Shown here piece by piece: positions 53,753 through 64,000 of a stretch of DNA of 64,000 bases; position 1 is the stretch's first letter, and every line of letters begins with the position of its first letter. This DNA comes from Gari tellinella (Eukaryota; Mollusca; Bivalvia; Cardiida; Psammobiidae). The stretch covers positions 33,800,693 to 33,864,692 of the forward strand of contig OV277871.1 in the NCBI GenBank assembly GCA_922989275.2, given 5' to 3'. A model generated the notes under the pieces. That model ran no database searches and was not told where the DNA came from. It saw only the letters and a list, made by a program, of their open reading frames with translations. The translations under genes and the position numbers were made by a program.

Positions 53753-53998
53753 CAGTGGAGAATGTGTTATTCTTTCCCAATAAACGCGTTTACGCTAAAA
53801 CTATTATTTCCAGTGCAAACAGTTTGGAGCCAGATCAGACGCCGGGTAACCCGGCGTCTGATCAGGCTCCAAACTGTTTGCCACCAAGATAAACAAGAAT
53901 TATCAGAATTGTCCAAAAGTTGTTCTTTTCTACGTTTAAGTGCTTTGCGTTTGCGTACGTTTGCGTTTAAACGGGAAAGAATAACAGATTCTCCACTG
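53753..53998 (+). mobile_element. Family A MITE, 246 bp
   Basis: TA-flanked, full TIRs, perfect CGCCGGGTAACCCGGCG hairpin. Confidence 0.85.
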
Positions 53999-54850
53999 TA
54001 GGATGTCTATAAAAAGAGTTCTTGGTCCGGATCGGTACAATCTGCATGTGTAGGAAACATGTCAATGTATGCAGACACTGTGTAAGCCTAAATAGTCCAT
54101 AAGCTATTTGTTTACATCGTTGAACTATCATGAAAACCATACCATTGCACACACTCAAAAGGGAACCTATGCCTATTAATAAAAGCAGATGGATGCTTAA
54201 AGCAATATTGAACAAAAGCAGAAATCGCTTTAATGAAACATCTGTTATTATTTTATTTTCCTTTAAATTGACGCACGCATTGAACACCATCAGTTATAGG
54301 CCGATATATTTTCACCTGACAGGGCGGAGCTAACCTTTGGCAAAGATAAACAAATTTACTTTTAATTTCCCTCTCTACATCAACACCCGGTGGAAGACAA
54401 AGATTGCATGTTGTTATAGGGAGAGAAAATTAAGACTTGGTTACATTTGCAGACAGCTTGAATCCAGATCAGACGCGTAACGCGGCGTCTGATCTGGATT
54501 CAAGCTGTTTGTCACTCGTCGTTATATTCCTTCTGTCAAAATGTCCATTAATATGTATTGTTGAGAAAATATCAACATACGACAACGGTAAATTCCGATA
54601 ACAAAAGAAAGTTGAATGCAAGGTCCGCATCGAAACTCCGCGCTGCTGGGTCAGTAAAATCGGTCTATAGGTGTGTTGTATATTTAATGGTCTTAAGAGG
54701 TGGCCTATATTTAAGTCTCCTTAAACCTAAATACCTAACCCATTTTAGAGATTCCACGTAGATCACAGTGTCACGAAATCCAAAAGATAACACGTCGCTG
54801 TTACTCGTTAAGGTGTTGACCTTGGTGACAACGATTTGCCGTATCTTCAG
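53999..54850. other. Region upstream of the lipase gene
   Basis: Contains one hairpin of the GATCAGA type (54450-54511, GCTTGAATCCAGATCAGACG) but no other gene. The 0.3 kb before the lipase is free of recognised repeats and presumably holds its promoter. Confidence 0.45.
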
Positions 54851-54857
54851 TATAAAT
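54851..54857 (+). promoter_or_regulatory. Candidate TATA box of the lipase gene
   Basis: TATAAAT, 51 bp before the ATG, which would leave a 5' leader of about 25 nt. Position and sequence fit, but there is no direct evidence. Confidence 0.45.
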
Positions 54858-54907
54858 TCGGTCTTCCAGCAGTTTAAGTCCGGCCTCTCCAAGACTTGAG
54901 AACAGCC

Positions 54908-55237
54908 ATGGGATTAACAAGTTTGTTATTGTTTGGCATGTGCGTTTGGCAGCTCGCTGCTGCTAATACAAAATGCTATCAATTGCTCGGTTGCTTCGAA
55001 TCTTACCATACTATTCCTGTACCACAAGACCCAGGTCTGATTGCGACGAACTTCATCTTACACCAAAGGGGTAGCGGCCATGGGTACACCATGCAATCTA
55101 ACAATTACCAGTCACAGATAAGTTCTTTCTCCAGCCATTTCGACAGCTCGAAGAAGACGAAGGTCTTGATTCACGGATATTTGGACAGCGGAACCAAGCC
55201 ATGGGTGTCAACAATGACAAACGAACTGTTGAAGAAG
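54908..55237 (+). CDS. Lipase exon 1
   Basis: 110 codons: signal peptide, [18 protein letters not shown], ending NELLKK. Donor GTATCG, phase 0. Confidence 0.9.
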
Positions 55238-58200
55238 GTATCGACATGTATGTGTAGTGTTGTGAATTTACAGTGGAGAATGTGTTATTCTTTCCCAATA
55301 AACGCGTTTACGCTAAAACTATTATTTGCAGTGCAAACAGTTTGGAGCCAGATCAGACGCCGGGTAACCCGGCGTCTGATCAGGCTCCAAACTGTTTGCC
55401 ACCAAGATAAACATGAAATATCAGAATTGACCAAAAGTTGTTCTTTTCTACGTTTTAGCGCTTTGCGTTTGCGTACGTTTGCGTTTAAACGGTAAAGAAT
55501 AACAGATTCTCCACTGTATCTGTCCCGATTGTAAATAATGTTTACAAACATTTTCGATGCCGATCAGACATGGTCATGATCAAAACTAACTGACTCTCGA
55601 ATCAATGCTTCTTTATTCGAAAAACATTGAATGTAATTGTTTTTAACATAACAACAGACGTTGTTTCTTCAAGCAGAAAGAAAGAATTTACACATTATTC
55701 ACAACTGCCTTTATCGTAAAGTGGAGAAAACGTTATTATTTCCCGTTTAAACGCAAACGAATTAATCCGAGTGGCAAACAGTTTGGAGCCTGATCAGACG
55801 CCGGGTTACTTTTGTAAATTGTTTGTAACGGAAATAGTAGTTTTAGCGTAAACGCGTTTATTAGGAAAGAATAACGTTTTCTCCACTGTATGTCTAAGCT
55901 TTTTGACAAAAGACGGTACGAATTAATATTGATGAATATTCTGACGCCATTACAGTGACGAGTACGTATCCTTTCCCGTTTAATCACATGCCAATATGTC
56001 AATTCTATCCAGACACCTAATTACTTATGCCTGATCTAGCTCGAAAGTGTTTGTGATTGACACATTTCTTAAAGACAAATCGCATTTATTTGGAAATAAA
56101 ATTTCTCTACATTTTCGTGTCAATCAACCATTACAGTGATTAAATGACAAGTTTTTACAAACGTTGACTATTAATTTCAATCTGATAGGCAAACAGTTTA
56201 AAGCCTGATCAGACAGCGGGTTACCCGGAATCTGATCTGGCTTTAAACTGTGTACGATGGAAATAATCTTTTTAGCACAAACGGGAAATAATATCGGTTT
56301 CTCCAATGTAATACCGGTACATACTTTTATTGCAAGCCTAAAGAGATGCTCCGTTAAAGTCAATACATGTACAGCTACAGTGGATACTCTGTTATTCTTT
56401 CCCGTTTAAACGCAAACGTACGCAAACGCAAAACACTAAAACGTAGAAAAGTACAACTTTTTGACAATTCTGATAATTCATGTTTATCTTGGTGGCAAAC
56501 AGTTTGGAGCCTGATCAGACGCCGGGTTACCCGGCGTCTGATCTGGCTTCAAACTGTTTGCAATGGAAAAAATAGTTTTAGCGTAAATGCGTTTATTGGG
56601 AAAGAATAACGTTTTCTTTACTGTATTTGGGATTTTTCTTTACTCACTCATAGTGTGGAAAGCATTACTTTGTTTCCGCAATTTGCTTCGTCTCATTAGA
56701 ATATGCACTGTTTGCGATTTCAAATAAAATGTTCTGCTACAAAAACATTGCACTGCCTCTAGTTTACTCTTTTATATCTATAATGAAATCTTTAAGCAAG
56801 CACATAGGGGAACGTGCATTGCAAATATCAAACATTTTCTGTTACAGTGGAGAAAACGTTATTCTTTCCCTTTTAAACACAAACGCATTGCAATAAAATG
56901 AAGAAAATTACGGTTTTTTTATCAGTCTAACTATTCATTTTAATATGAATGGCAAACATTTTGGAGCGTCTGATCAGGCTCCAAACTGTTTGCAACGGAA
57001 ATGACAGATTTAGCGTAAACGCGTTTATTGGGAAAGAGAAACGTTTTCTCCACTGTATTACAATTTTAATGAAGACATTATTATATCTATAATGAAATTT
57101 TTCAGGAAGCCCATATTGCAATATCCGGACGTAAATATCTCAAAATTTATTGATCATTGTCTGTTACAGGGAGACTTCAACGTCATTGTCGTAGACTGGC
57201 ACAAAGGGGCCTTACAGACTTACGAACACGCTGCCGGAAACACCTACCTTGTGGCTGCTGAGACTAACCTCCTTCTCAAATATCTACACGATAACAAAGG
57301 CCTCCACTACGCCGACGTCCATATCATAGGGCACAGTCTTGGGGCCCAAACCGCAGGCTCCGTTGGGCACGCCCTCCCGTCGATAGGCCGCATTTCAGGT
57401 ACAACGACAATAAAACGTCGAAAATGACAACCAATTCGATAACACTGGCAATTAAAGTTTATCTGAGCAGCAAACGGTTTGGAGCCTGATCAGACCCCGA
57501 ATTACATGGACCCGGTGTCTGATTTGGCTCCAAACTGTTTCCAATGGAATTAGAACTTTACTACACTTTGAAATATCGCTTTCAATTCACTTTGCAAAAA
57601 ATACACATTACCAGTTGACAGTGCGATACAGAGTGATGTATTTAGCTCGAGACGTTTTTGGCGGAAAAAGCCGATCTGACGAGCGCCTTGGCGCGAGTCT
57701 GATCGGTTGTTTCCGCCAAAAATGTCGAGAGCTAAATGCAACACTCTGTTGCGCACTGCCAACTGGTTATGTGTTTATTATATGCCTTGAATACAAACCA
57801 GAAACAACTAAATAGTTGTTTAAATCATTTTGCATCCAAAATTTATTAGTTATTTGTAGCAGAAAAAGAATTTTTGTATGCCACAAAGAATAACGCGGCA
57901 CTCGTACATGTACGTAAATGACGTCACGTTAAATCGAAAGCGACGTCAGAGTAAAATACAAAGTGGCTGATGCAAGGCTGATACAGACTCTTGTATTTTA
58001 CTGAGCAGATACACGCGGAACGCTCGATATCATTCGAAGGCATATAATAATTACTACAATATGCAACGTTACTACAAAACCGGCTGTGAGGTTTCAATGC
58101 AAAGTGTAGTAACGCACTTTGTAGTACATGTAATTACTACAATTTGCAACGTTACTACAAAATGGGTCGTAACAATGCTTTCACTTTCAGTCGAACTGAA

Positions 58201-61200
58201 TCTAAAAATAGGTCGTAGCTCATAATTTCCAAATTTAGAAGTTTTAAATTGGGTGTAAAACAGTTTTGGTAGAATAAGGTACCATAAATCTCTGGCTTCC
58301 GTTCTTAAAATACATATATAATAGCGTTGTGGGAGAGTAAGCCACTTAAAATAGAAAAATTCACCGTGGCTTGGCTACGTTTTAACTTGGAAATACGGAT
58401 TTGTTAGACTCAAGAAAGTTCGAAATATCGAAATTCAACCGTATATTTGTTTAGTGTGGAGATCTAAATGTCATCATCAGGTCGTCCGCAGACGGACACG
58501 TTGCCGGCACCTCCAATCCGTCATTTCTGTCATGCATTGTGCAAATTTCTTCTGGTGTTGCTGCTCCTGTATCCTGCATCAGAACATTAACCATATTCAC
58601 TGGGGGCCAACGAGGTATCACGAGGTTTGTTTCGCACAGAAGTCTTGTATATGTTCCGCATCGATAAAGTACATATTTTTGTACCCAAAACGAAAGTAAA
58701 ACACGAATTTCCTTGAGTGTCTCTCAATTTCGCCTATACTTTTTTTTCCTAGCCGGAACATATTATCAAATATCTCCGATGGTAGGTAGAACGGTTTCTC
58801 GAGCAATCTACGTACAAATTTCATATTATTCATTGTATTACTTGCAAAATAACATAGTCATTCATCCTATGATGTAAAATGTTTCAAATGTATGCTATTT
58901 CGTAAACAATGCTATTAATCATTATATGAACATTACCTTTTTAGATTGATTGAAACAATGGAATATTATTTGGGTTATAAAGAATCTGTAGTAATGCAAT
59001 AAATGGATTTTAAATCGAGTTTAACAAATTAACCGTGTATAGGTGCCGCACAGAGTATGTATATGTTACTAAACGAAGTCCATTTTATATGTATATGTTA
59101 CCAACTGAAGTCATCATTGAATTAATAGGATGCAAACTGCCTCGTAGCATGCACTTACTGTTGCCTATACCGTTTATCTCGAAAATAAATCATCTCCACC
59201 AAATCTGTTGATAGTGACAGTCCAGTGAGAAATTTTTTAAAGTTTAAACACACACAAAAACCGGTCCATTTCATGTAAGTTTCTGAAGCAGTTAAAAGTG
59301 CAGGACTAGGAAATGAATTCGACCAATCAACTGTTGCGGAATGAAGCTGATAGAGTTGTTGATTTGTCAGAGCAACTGAAATACACTATAATTATTTTGT
59401 ACGAAACAAATTCAAAGCGACATAATTTCTTTAAAAATGTTGCTTCCCGAATTGAAAACCTCATGAACACCTTGGTCTATGTAATCAATTAATCTGTGAA
59501 AGTTTGCAACATGTTCTTTATAGGAAAATACTCAAAGGGCTATAATTTTGTAAAACAGAAACAGCCAATCTTCCAAACTACACGAACACCTTCATATATA
59601 AGCATTTACTCTGGGAAAGTGTTAAGAAAAGTGTATGAGAAGCTGCACAGGTTTTTCACAGGTTTTTCCTTATATATATTCTATTTATGAAACAATGATC
59701 TAATAATTACGTATATACCAGCAAATGGTAGCTTAAAGCAAACAGAGTAAAAGTACCTTAATGCTCATTCTGCTTTACTTTCAATTTGCTTTAATAAGTG
59801 ACTATCCGTCTTCAAAACTAGAAACAGGCTTTAGGGTAATGGGTGAATGTCTTTTATTTTACACGTTTTATCAAAAAGCGAAGAGAAAATAAATGGATAG
59901 TACCAAGTGTGACCATACCACATGGTCTGTGACGTAATATGTGGATACCACTGGCAGTCAAATTGTCAACAAAAAGGCCTCCATTCGGAACTTCAATCAA
60001 ATGTAAGAAATTTGTTTTAGCCGATTTCAACGAAACATAGCTTATGATACGGGGGACTGGATTCTTTACAGTGGTATCAATGGATTTGTCTCCACGGTAA
60101 TACATTTTGCCTGAAAATGGGGCAAATTAGTTGGCAATATCTAGCATTAAATTGTCGTGGTATCATTGTGTGTGTTAACATTTCTGGATATTTGCCTCGT
60201 TTTCAGACAAAAAGTATCCATCTAGTGACAAATACATTGACATCATTCTAAAATAACTTATTAATACCCTTAGCATAGGCTATGTTTCCTTGAAATCGAC
60301 TCATAAATAAAAAAAAACAACAACATTCGATTAAAATTCCGAATCGAGGCTTTTTGGTGATAATTTAGCTGTCAGTTGTACCAAAATTAACGTCACAAAC
60401 CACTTGGTATGGTCACACTGGTACCGCTTGACTGGACGGCCTCATCGCTAAAAGTGCGCCCACACTTGCTCTACGTCGGGCGTACGGCGCTCGCAGAAAG
60501 GTTAAATCGGACAGCGGGCATTATATAATGTTGTGAAGATTTGTAGCCTAATCCCCTGGATGTATATATTATGCAATAAATATGTTTAAACTAAACGTGA
60601 AATCGGAAGATTCTTGCGTTTGCCGAAGAAATCCTACGGCGGCAATGTGGCGGCCGCCTGGCAAATCCCATAGTTTTACAGGCCGTAGAGGTCGCCGCAG
60701 TATTATAACGCGGAGTTATAAAAAAGTTCATTTCTATGATGGCCGTAGAAAACGACACGCCATAGAGCGGTTCTGCGGCTGCCGTACGGCCACCGTGCGG
60801 CCGCCGGGCCTCAGTGGTTAATTTTACTATTGGACATTTGCACTTTTGTTCATATGTGTCTATTGATCTAAAAGTGAAATCATATATGGCCTTTGAGTTC
60901 TCGGTGTAGTTGGACTGATATTAGTTATGTGCACATGTAGCAAGCCAATGTGTGTAGCAGGAGCAGCATTAAGACTGCACATCAACGGCCGCCGTACGGC
61001 CATTTGGCGGTCGCCGTGGCTTTTATTAGAAATTGCGGCCGCCGCAGAGGCGACGTACGGCTGCCGAGCGGAGACCGCACTGCCGCAAGTTTTTTACCCC
61101 CAAAAATCAAATCTCGCATTGCGGCGGCCGCAGCAAATGTGAGCACAACATACGGTGGTCGTAGGAAATCAACGGCGGCCGGGAAATTGCTACTCGCCGG

Positions 61201-63920
61201 AAAAATAATAATCCGTGCGACTGCCGTGCGACTGCCGTACGACCGCCACAGCCAATGTGAGCTAGGCATAAACAATACATTTGTCCAATCCATTTTTTTT
61301 GTCACTGCAACAGAAATCAATTAATTGACTTCAGGAGGTAACACATACACCTTCTGTTAGTAACGTATACACGTAAATGCGACTTCAGGAGGGCACATAC
61401 ACACTCATAAACCCTTCAGGGTACTGTGAGTGATTTAAAGTTGTATACATTATTGTGAAAAATTAATTGAAAAATTATGGGAAAATGAAGCTATTAACAA
61501 ACATGCATCATGTCTGAGATGGGGTTCCAGAATATTTGTATTCCAATGTTTTTTTCGATAATCGCCCGGTAATATTCATTTAAGAGTGACAAATTGACGT
61601 TTGTGCTTGATATACATACTTATTTTCCATAAATAATACAAGAAAAGGTATGTAAACAGTTTATTCTCGAACCTATACTGTAATTTGCCAAAACAATAAT
61701 TCAATTGATATGTGTGTCTATGGACACAAGTGGTTAATGCGAATGTCAACGCATAAAAATAGTACACAAATGGCCGTGTTTACATGGATTGTAGGTGCGA
61801 AACATATACAGGACTTCTGTGCGAAACGGGCCTTCGTGATACCTCGATGGCACCCAGTGATATTTAAGCATGGATGCCCTCGGTTCCGCTTCCCATGTTT
61901 AGGGGTCCACAGCACCACCTTGCTAGCTGATAGCTCATTGTGTCTATAGCAGTGGCCAGCTAGCCCCATTCTTCGGAAGGAAATCTTGTCTGTCACCCTT
62001 TGAATGTCCTGATAAAGGGCCTCATTATTGATGTGCTGGCTTGGGTTGATACTCAGAACTTGTCTTAGCATCCTAGTGTAGCAGCCATCAAGGGACTTTT
62101 GCAGTTGAGAAGTGACTGTCCAGCATTCAGAGCCATACAGTAAAACAGACACATGTAATAGTGTACTTATCACATATTAGATTCGGAAATATTTGTTTCG
62201 TTTTAAGCATAAATGTGGCATACATTGATGGCAGATATTATATAATCATTTAATATGTTTTTATTAAGGTCTGGACCCAGCCGACCCCGGTTTCTCCGGA
62301 ACTCCTAACGACAGACATTTAGACTCCACAGACGCCCAGTTCGTTGATGTTATTCATACTGATGCATCAAAGTTCAACGTGGTCTCCGGTGAGTTAACTC
62401 ATTCACCCCTGAAACTTTTAATCCATTTGTGCCCACGATCCAATATATGGGACATAGACAAACAGTGTCGACTCTGATCAGACGCCGCATTATGCGGCGT
62501 CTGATCAGAGTTTACACTGTTTGCTGATAGGAATTTCAATATAAAGCAAAATTAAAATGAATATTTTGATCAGTCACCCCTTTGATAAAAAATGGGCTCA
62601 TCCGATATATAAACATGGAAGAATCTACGGGGTACTTGAATAAATGGGTTGATGGACAATTCCAATTTCAAAATAAGTCTAGTCCATTTTTGACTATTTA
62701 GGTTTGATTTTAACATTACATTTCAAAATGACAAACAGTGTAGACCCTGAACAGATGGCTCCTTAAGGAGCCCTATGATCAGGGTATACACTGTTTGCAT
62801 GGAAAAATTTAATCTTTACAGGTACATTGTTTGTAAAATACTCGTCGCTAGGGTTGAATGTGTTAAGTATGTCTAGAAGTAGCAGTTGTATTTAATTCAC
62901 TCCATTTCAAACATTGAAAGCGCTATAGCAACAAGTTTAACGAATTGACTCCTTCAAAAAATTCCAATGTACACTTTCTAGTTTCCAACCATGGGCAAAA
63001 CTTGTCTATATTTTGTTACTTAGATTTGAATTGGGTTTTGGCAGTTTTTGTAAAGTTACAAACGATCCAGACCCAAATCAGAGGATTCCTGTAGAAGGCC
63101 TCTGATTTAGGTCTGTATTTAATATTCTTTTAAAATCTGGCTTACGACAACATGCCTACAGTGATCACGTGTCTTCAGACCAGGAACAGGCTATGGGGAA
63201 AAGTGTCAATAGGTACATTTTTTGTAAAATACAAAACAAACAAAAAATCAAAAACAAACACATGTGTCAACGGGTTATTGCATGTTTTTGTCAGGATACG
63301 GTACTCGGGATGCTGTAGGTGATATTGACTTCTATCCCAATGGCGGCGATCACCAACCCGGTTGTGATGAGAGCCCTCTAGTGGGTAGTATCGGAAACAT
63401 TGTCCACGGGTCAATTACAGGTAAAGCGATATTCTTCATTTCTTACACTTGTATTTCCAATTGGAAGTTTATCTTAACCTGAGTGGCAACACGTTTAGAG
63501 TCTGGTCTGTCTTGAGACTGTTTGCAGTGGACATACTTTTAAACAATAGCGAATAACAGCCGCTGTAAACTGTTGTAGTTGTTGGCGTACCTGTGTCTAA
63601 CACTCACAGGACAGCTTGGTACAGATAGAATGGCCCACTGTTACATGTAGTACATGTACATCATGATGTTTCATCATTTGTAGGTGTCAAAGATTCTGTA
63701 ACCTGCAGTCATTCGAGGTCACGTGACCTATTCACCGAGTCTATCAACTCCAACTGTAAGTTTTATGCTCACACGTGTCCATCCGGAGATGGATTTGAAG
63801 CCGGAAACTGTCTCGGCTGCCCCTCTGGAGGATGTCCTGTTATGGGATATGATGCGGACCTGTTCAAGTCCCAAAGCGGAACCTTTTACCTCAGCACTTC
63901 CGGGCATGCCCCTTTTTGCG
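54908..63920 (+). CDS. Pancreatic-lipase-family secreted lipase, 5' five exons (3' end outside window)
   Basis: Exons 54908-55237, 57170-57398, 62269-62388, 63295-63420 and 63684-63920 join in frame with GT-AG borders (phases 0,1,1,1) and give 347 complete codons. The first ~21 residues are a signal peptide ([20 protein letters not shown]). The catalytic triad matches the family in position: Ser166 in GHSLG (exon 2), Asp189 in GLDPADP (exon 3) and His278 in CSHSRS (exon 5). The CDES...SVTC region (exons 4-5) is the lid, of similar length to vertebrate lipase. Last visible motif: [16 protein letters not shown]-terminal PLAT domain, if present, is beyond the window. It would hydrolyse triglycerides or phospholipids outside the cell, probably in digestion. 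Start is the first ATG; a TTG upstream is disregarded. Confidence 0.92.
55271..55516 (+). mobile_element. Family A MITE, 246 bp
   Basis: TA-flanked, intact, 33 bp inside intron 1. It extends the apparent ORF of exon 1 by chance. Confidence 0.85.
55719..55888 (-). mobile_element. Family A MITE, shortened
   Basis: TA-flanked TIRs (AAGTGGAGAAAACGTTATTA / AACGTTTTCTCCACTG) with half of the hairpin. Confidence 0.65.
56130..56310 (-). repeat. Degraded family A MITE
   Basis: Keeps the hairpin AAGCCTGATCAGACAGCGGG and a blurred right TIR. Confidence 0.5.
56378..56623 (-). mobile_element. Family A MITE, 246 bp, reverse
   Basis: TA-flanked with an intact hairpin and slightly diverged TIRs (CAGTGGATACTC / TTTCTTTACTG). 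Confidence 0.8.
56845..57055 (-). mobile_element. Family A MITE, hairpin reduced
   Basis: TA-flanked, good TIRs; about 35 bp of the hairpin are missing. It ends 115 bp before the exon 2 acceptor. Confidence 0.75.
57170..57398 (+). CDS. Lipase exon 2
   Basis: Starts [10 protein letters not shown], carries the nucleophile elbow GHSLG and ends IGRIS plus one base. Donor GTACAA, phase 1. Confidence 0.92.
57610..57768. mobile_element. Fully palindromic MITE (family H)
   Basis: Arms of ~75 bp: CCAGTTGACAGTGCGATACA pairs with TGTTGCGCACTGCCAACTGG, and the inner arm TTTAGCTCGAGACG...TTTTGGCGG pairs with CCGCCAAAAATGTCGAGAGC. The core CGATCTGACGAGCGCC / GGCGCGAGTCTGATCG again carries a GATC-TGA word. 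Confidence 0.7.
58048..58162 (+). repeat. Direct repeat pair in intron 2
   Basis: AATTACTACAATATGCAACG and AATTACTACAATTTGCAACG, each followed by TTACTACAAAA, 84 bp apart. Confidence 0.6.
58605..58680. repeat. Intronic repeat, inverted relative to 61790-61850
   Basis: GGTATCACGAGG, TTTCGCACAGAAGTCTTGTA and TATGTTCCGCA match the complement of the segment at 61790-61850 over about 50 bp. Confidence 0.6.
59695..59845. repeat. Partial family B MITE
   Basis: Keeps AGTACCTTAATGCTCATTCT, GCTTTACTTTCAATTTGC and GAAACAGGCTTTAGGGTAAT. Confidence 0.55.
60449..61270. mobile_element. GC-rich foldback-like element in intron 2
   Basis: Ends are weakly inverted (CCCACACTTGCTCTACGTCG at the left; the complement of the right reads CTCACATTGGCTGTGGCGGT). 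The interior is rich in CGGCCGCC, CCGTACGGCC and GCCGCAG words on both strands. ORFs here, up to 124 codons, are base-composition artefacts. Confidence 0.45.
61862..62173 (-). pseudogene. RTE-like LINE fragment, C-terminal end of ORF2
   Basis: An ORF of 151 codons, of which the first ~95 read like the tail of RTE-type reverse transcriptases: [45 protein letters not shown] and [11 protein letters not shown]. The reverse transcriptase and endonuclease domains are absent, so it is a 5'-truncated copy inside lipase intron 2. The last ~50 codons run into an unrelated repeat. Confidence 0.7.
62269..62388 (+). CDS. Lipase exon 3
   Basis: Carries the catalytic Asp ([13 protein letters not shown]) and the VDVIHTD motif. 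Donor GTGAGT, phase 1. Confidence 0.92.
62389..63294 (+). other. Lipase intron 3 with MITE remnants
   Basis: Two hairpins of the GATCAGA type (62459-62523 with CGCCGCATTATGCGGCG, and 62732-62797) and a third weaker one at about 63060-63120. Acceptor TTTTGTCAG. Confidence 0.75.
63295..63420 (+). CDS. Lipase exon 4
   Basis: [16 protein letters not shown] and the first half of the lid. Donor GTAAAG, phase 1. Confidence 0.9.
63421..63683 (+). other. Lipase intron 4
   Basis: Short intron, acceptor CATTTGTAG. Carries a degraded hairpin end (CACGTTTAGAGTCTGGTCTG). Confidence 0.7.
63684..63920 (+). CDS. Lipase exon 5
   Basis: Catalytic His in [14 protein letters not shown], then [14 protein letters not shown] and FYLSTSG. 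Donor GTAATC. The coding frame continues beyond the window. Confidence 0.9.
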
Positions 63921-64000
63921 GTAATCCTAAATCTTATATTCACCAATCCTTATCCTGTAAATCATCATGGGAGATCCAAATTAGAAACCACTTAAAGAGT

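Larger units (their letters stand above)
55238..57169 (+). other. Lipase intron 1, filled with family A MITEs
   Basis: 1.9 kb holding at least four family A copies in both orientations plus degraded ones. Acceptor CTGTTACAG. Confidence 0.8.
57399..62268 (+). other. Lipase intron 2
   Basis: 4.9 kb. It holds a degraded hairpin (about 57470-57545), a palindromic MITE, a GC-rich element, a family B fragment and a LINE fragment. The remaining stretches (57780-60440 apart from listed items, 61271-61700) show nothing coding. Acceptor TTATTAAG. Confidence 0.75.

Noticed and set aside
55238..55495. Extension of lipase exon 1 through the intron ORF
   Set aside because: The extra text is a family A MITE, and a good GT donor at 55238 joins in phase to exon 2, matching the family alignment.
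60950..61324. 112-124 codon ORFs on both strands in lipase intron 2
   Set aside because: Open because of extreme GC-rich repeat composition; they read as runs of Ala/Gly/Pro/Arg-type codons on both strands.
61718..61861. C-terminal 50 codons of the LINE-fragment ORF as part of the reverse transcriptase
   Set aside because: The text leaves the RTE pattern and overlaps a repeat also found at 58605-58680.

Overview
The window is animal nuclear DNA, most probably from a bivalve mollusc. Three things point that way: multi-exon coding with GT-AG introns, a very high load of short palindromic transposons, and ~146-bp 'tandem-core' repeats of the type common in bivalve genomes. The species assignment is inference. 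Only two functional-looking gene sets are present. One is a complete self-synthesising Polinton/Maverick transposon. The other is the 5' part of a secreted pancreatic-lipase-family gene.

Layout. 1-15.5 kb: layers of miniature inverted-repeat transposons (MITEs), a tandem-core element (3742-5489) and a decayed, intron-containing DDE-like transposase (about 8.5-10.2 kb). 15.5-27.3 kb: a nest of repeats. A reverse-strand tandem-core element (about 15528-27288) is split by a second such element (15869-18038) and by an apparent foldback element with GGCGGAA-rich arms (18214-26368); each carries further insertions. 28.8-46.0 kb: a host repeat of roughly 140-bp units, into which the 16,206-bp Polinton inserted (29076-45281). 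The Polinton has long terminal inverted repeats (TIRs) and a perfect 6-bp target duplication, ATTATT. 45,986-50,372: a 4.4-kb non-coding element with TIRs. 50.4-54.8 kb: more MITEs. 54,908 to the window end: a lipase gene with five exons visible, continuing past the window, its introns filled with MITEs, an RTE-like LINE fragment and a GC-rich element.

Polinton. All genes are on the minus strand in the order POLB, p116, C2H2 protein, packaging ATPase, p108, p75, integrase, small membrane protein, penton-like minor capsid candidate, basic p95, major capsid candidate, adenain-like protease. Every ORF is open and catalytic motifs are intact: exonuclease and polymerase motifs in POLB, DD35E in the integrase, Walker A/B in the ATPase, and His-Asp-Gln-Cys in the protease. 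Genes are packed with very short gaps or overlaps. A TTATAAGAGG-like motif stands before most transcription units, as in a virus with a common promoter. Together these functions would cover protein-primed replication, integration, capsid assembly, maturation and genome packaging. The right 3.7 kb is non-coding and holds a 198-bp satellite and a MITE-derived satellite.

The most unusual signal outside the Polinton is a palindromic module built on GATCAGA...TCTGATC. It recurs inside MITE families whose ends and target sites (TA or TTAA) are otherwise unrelated.
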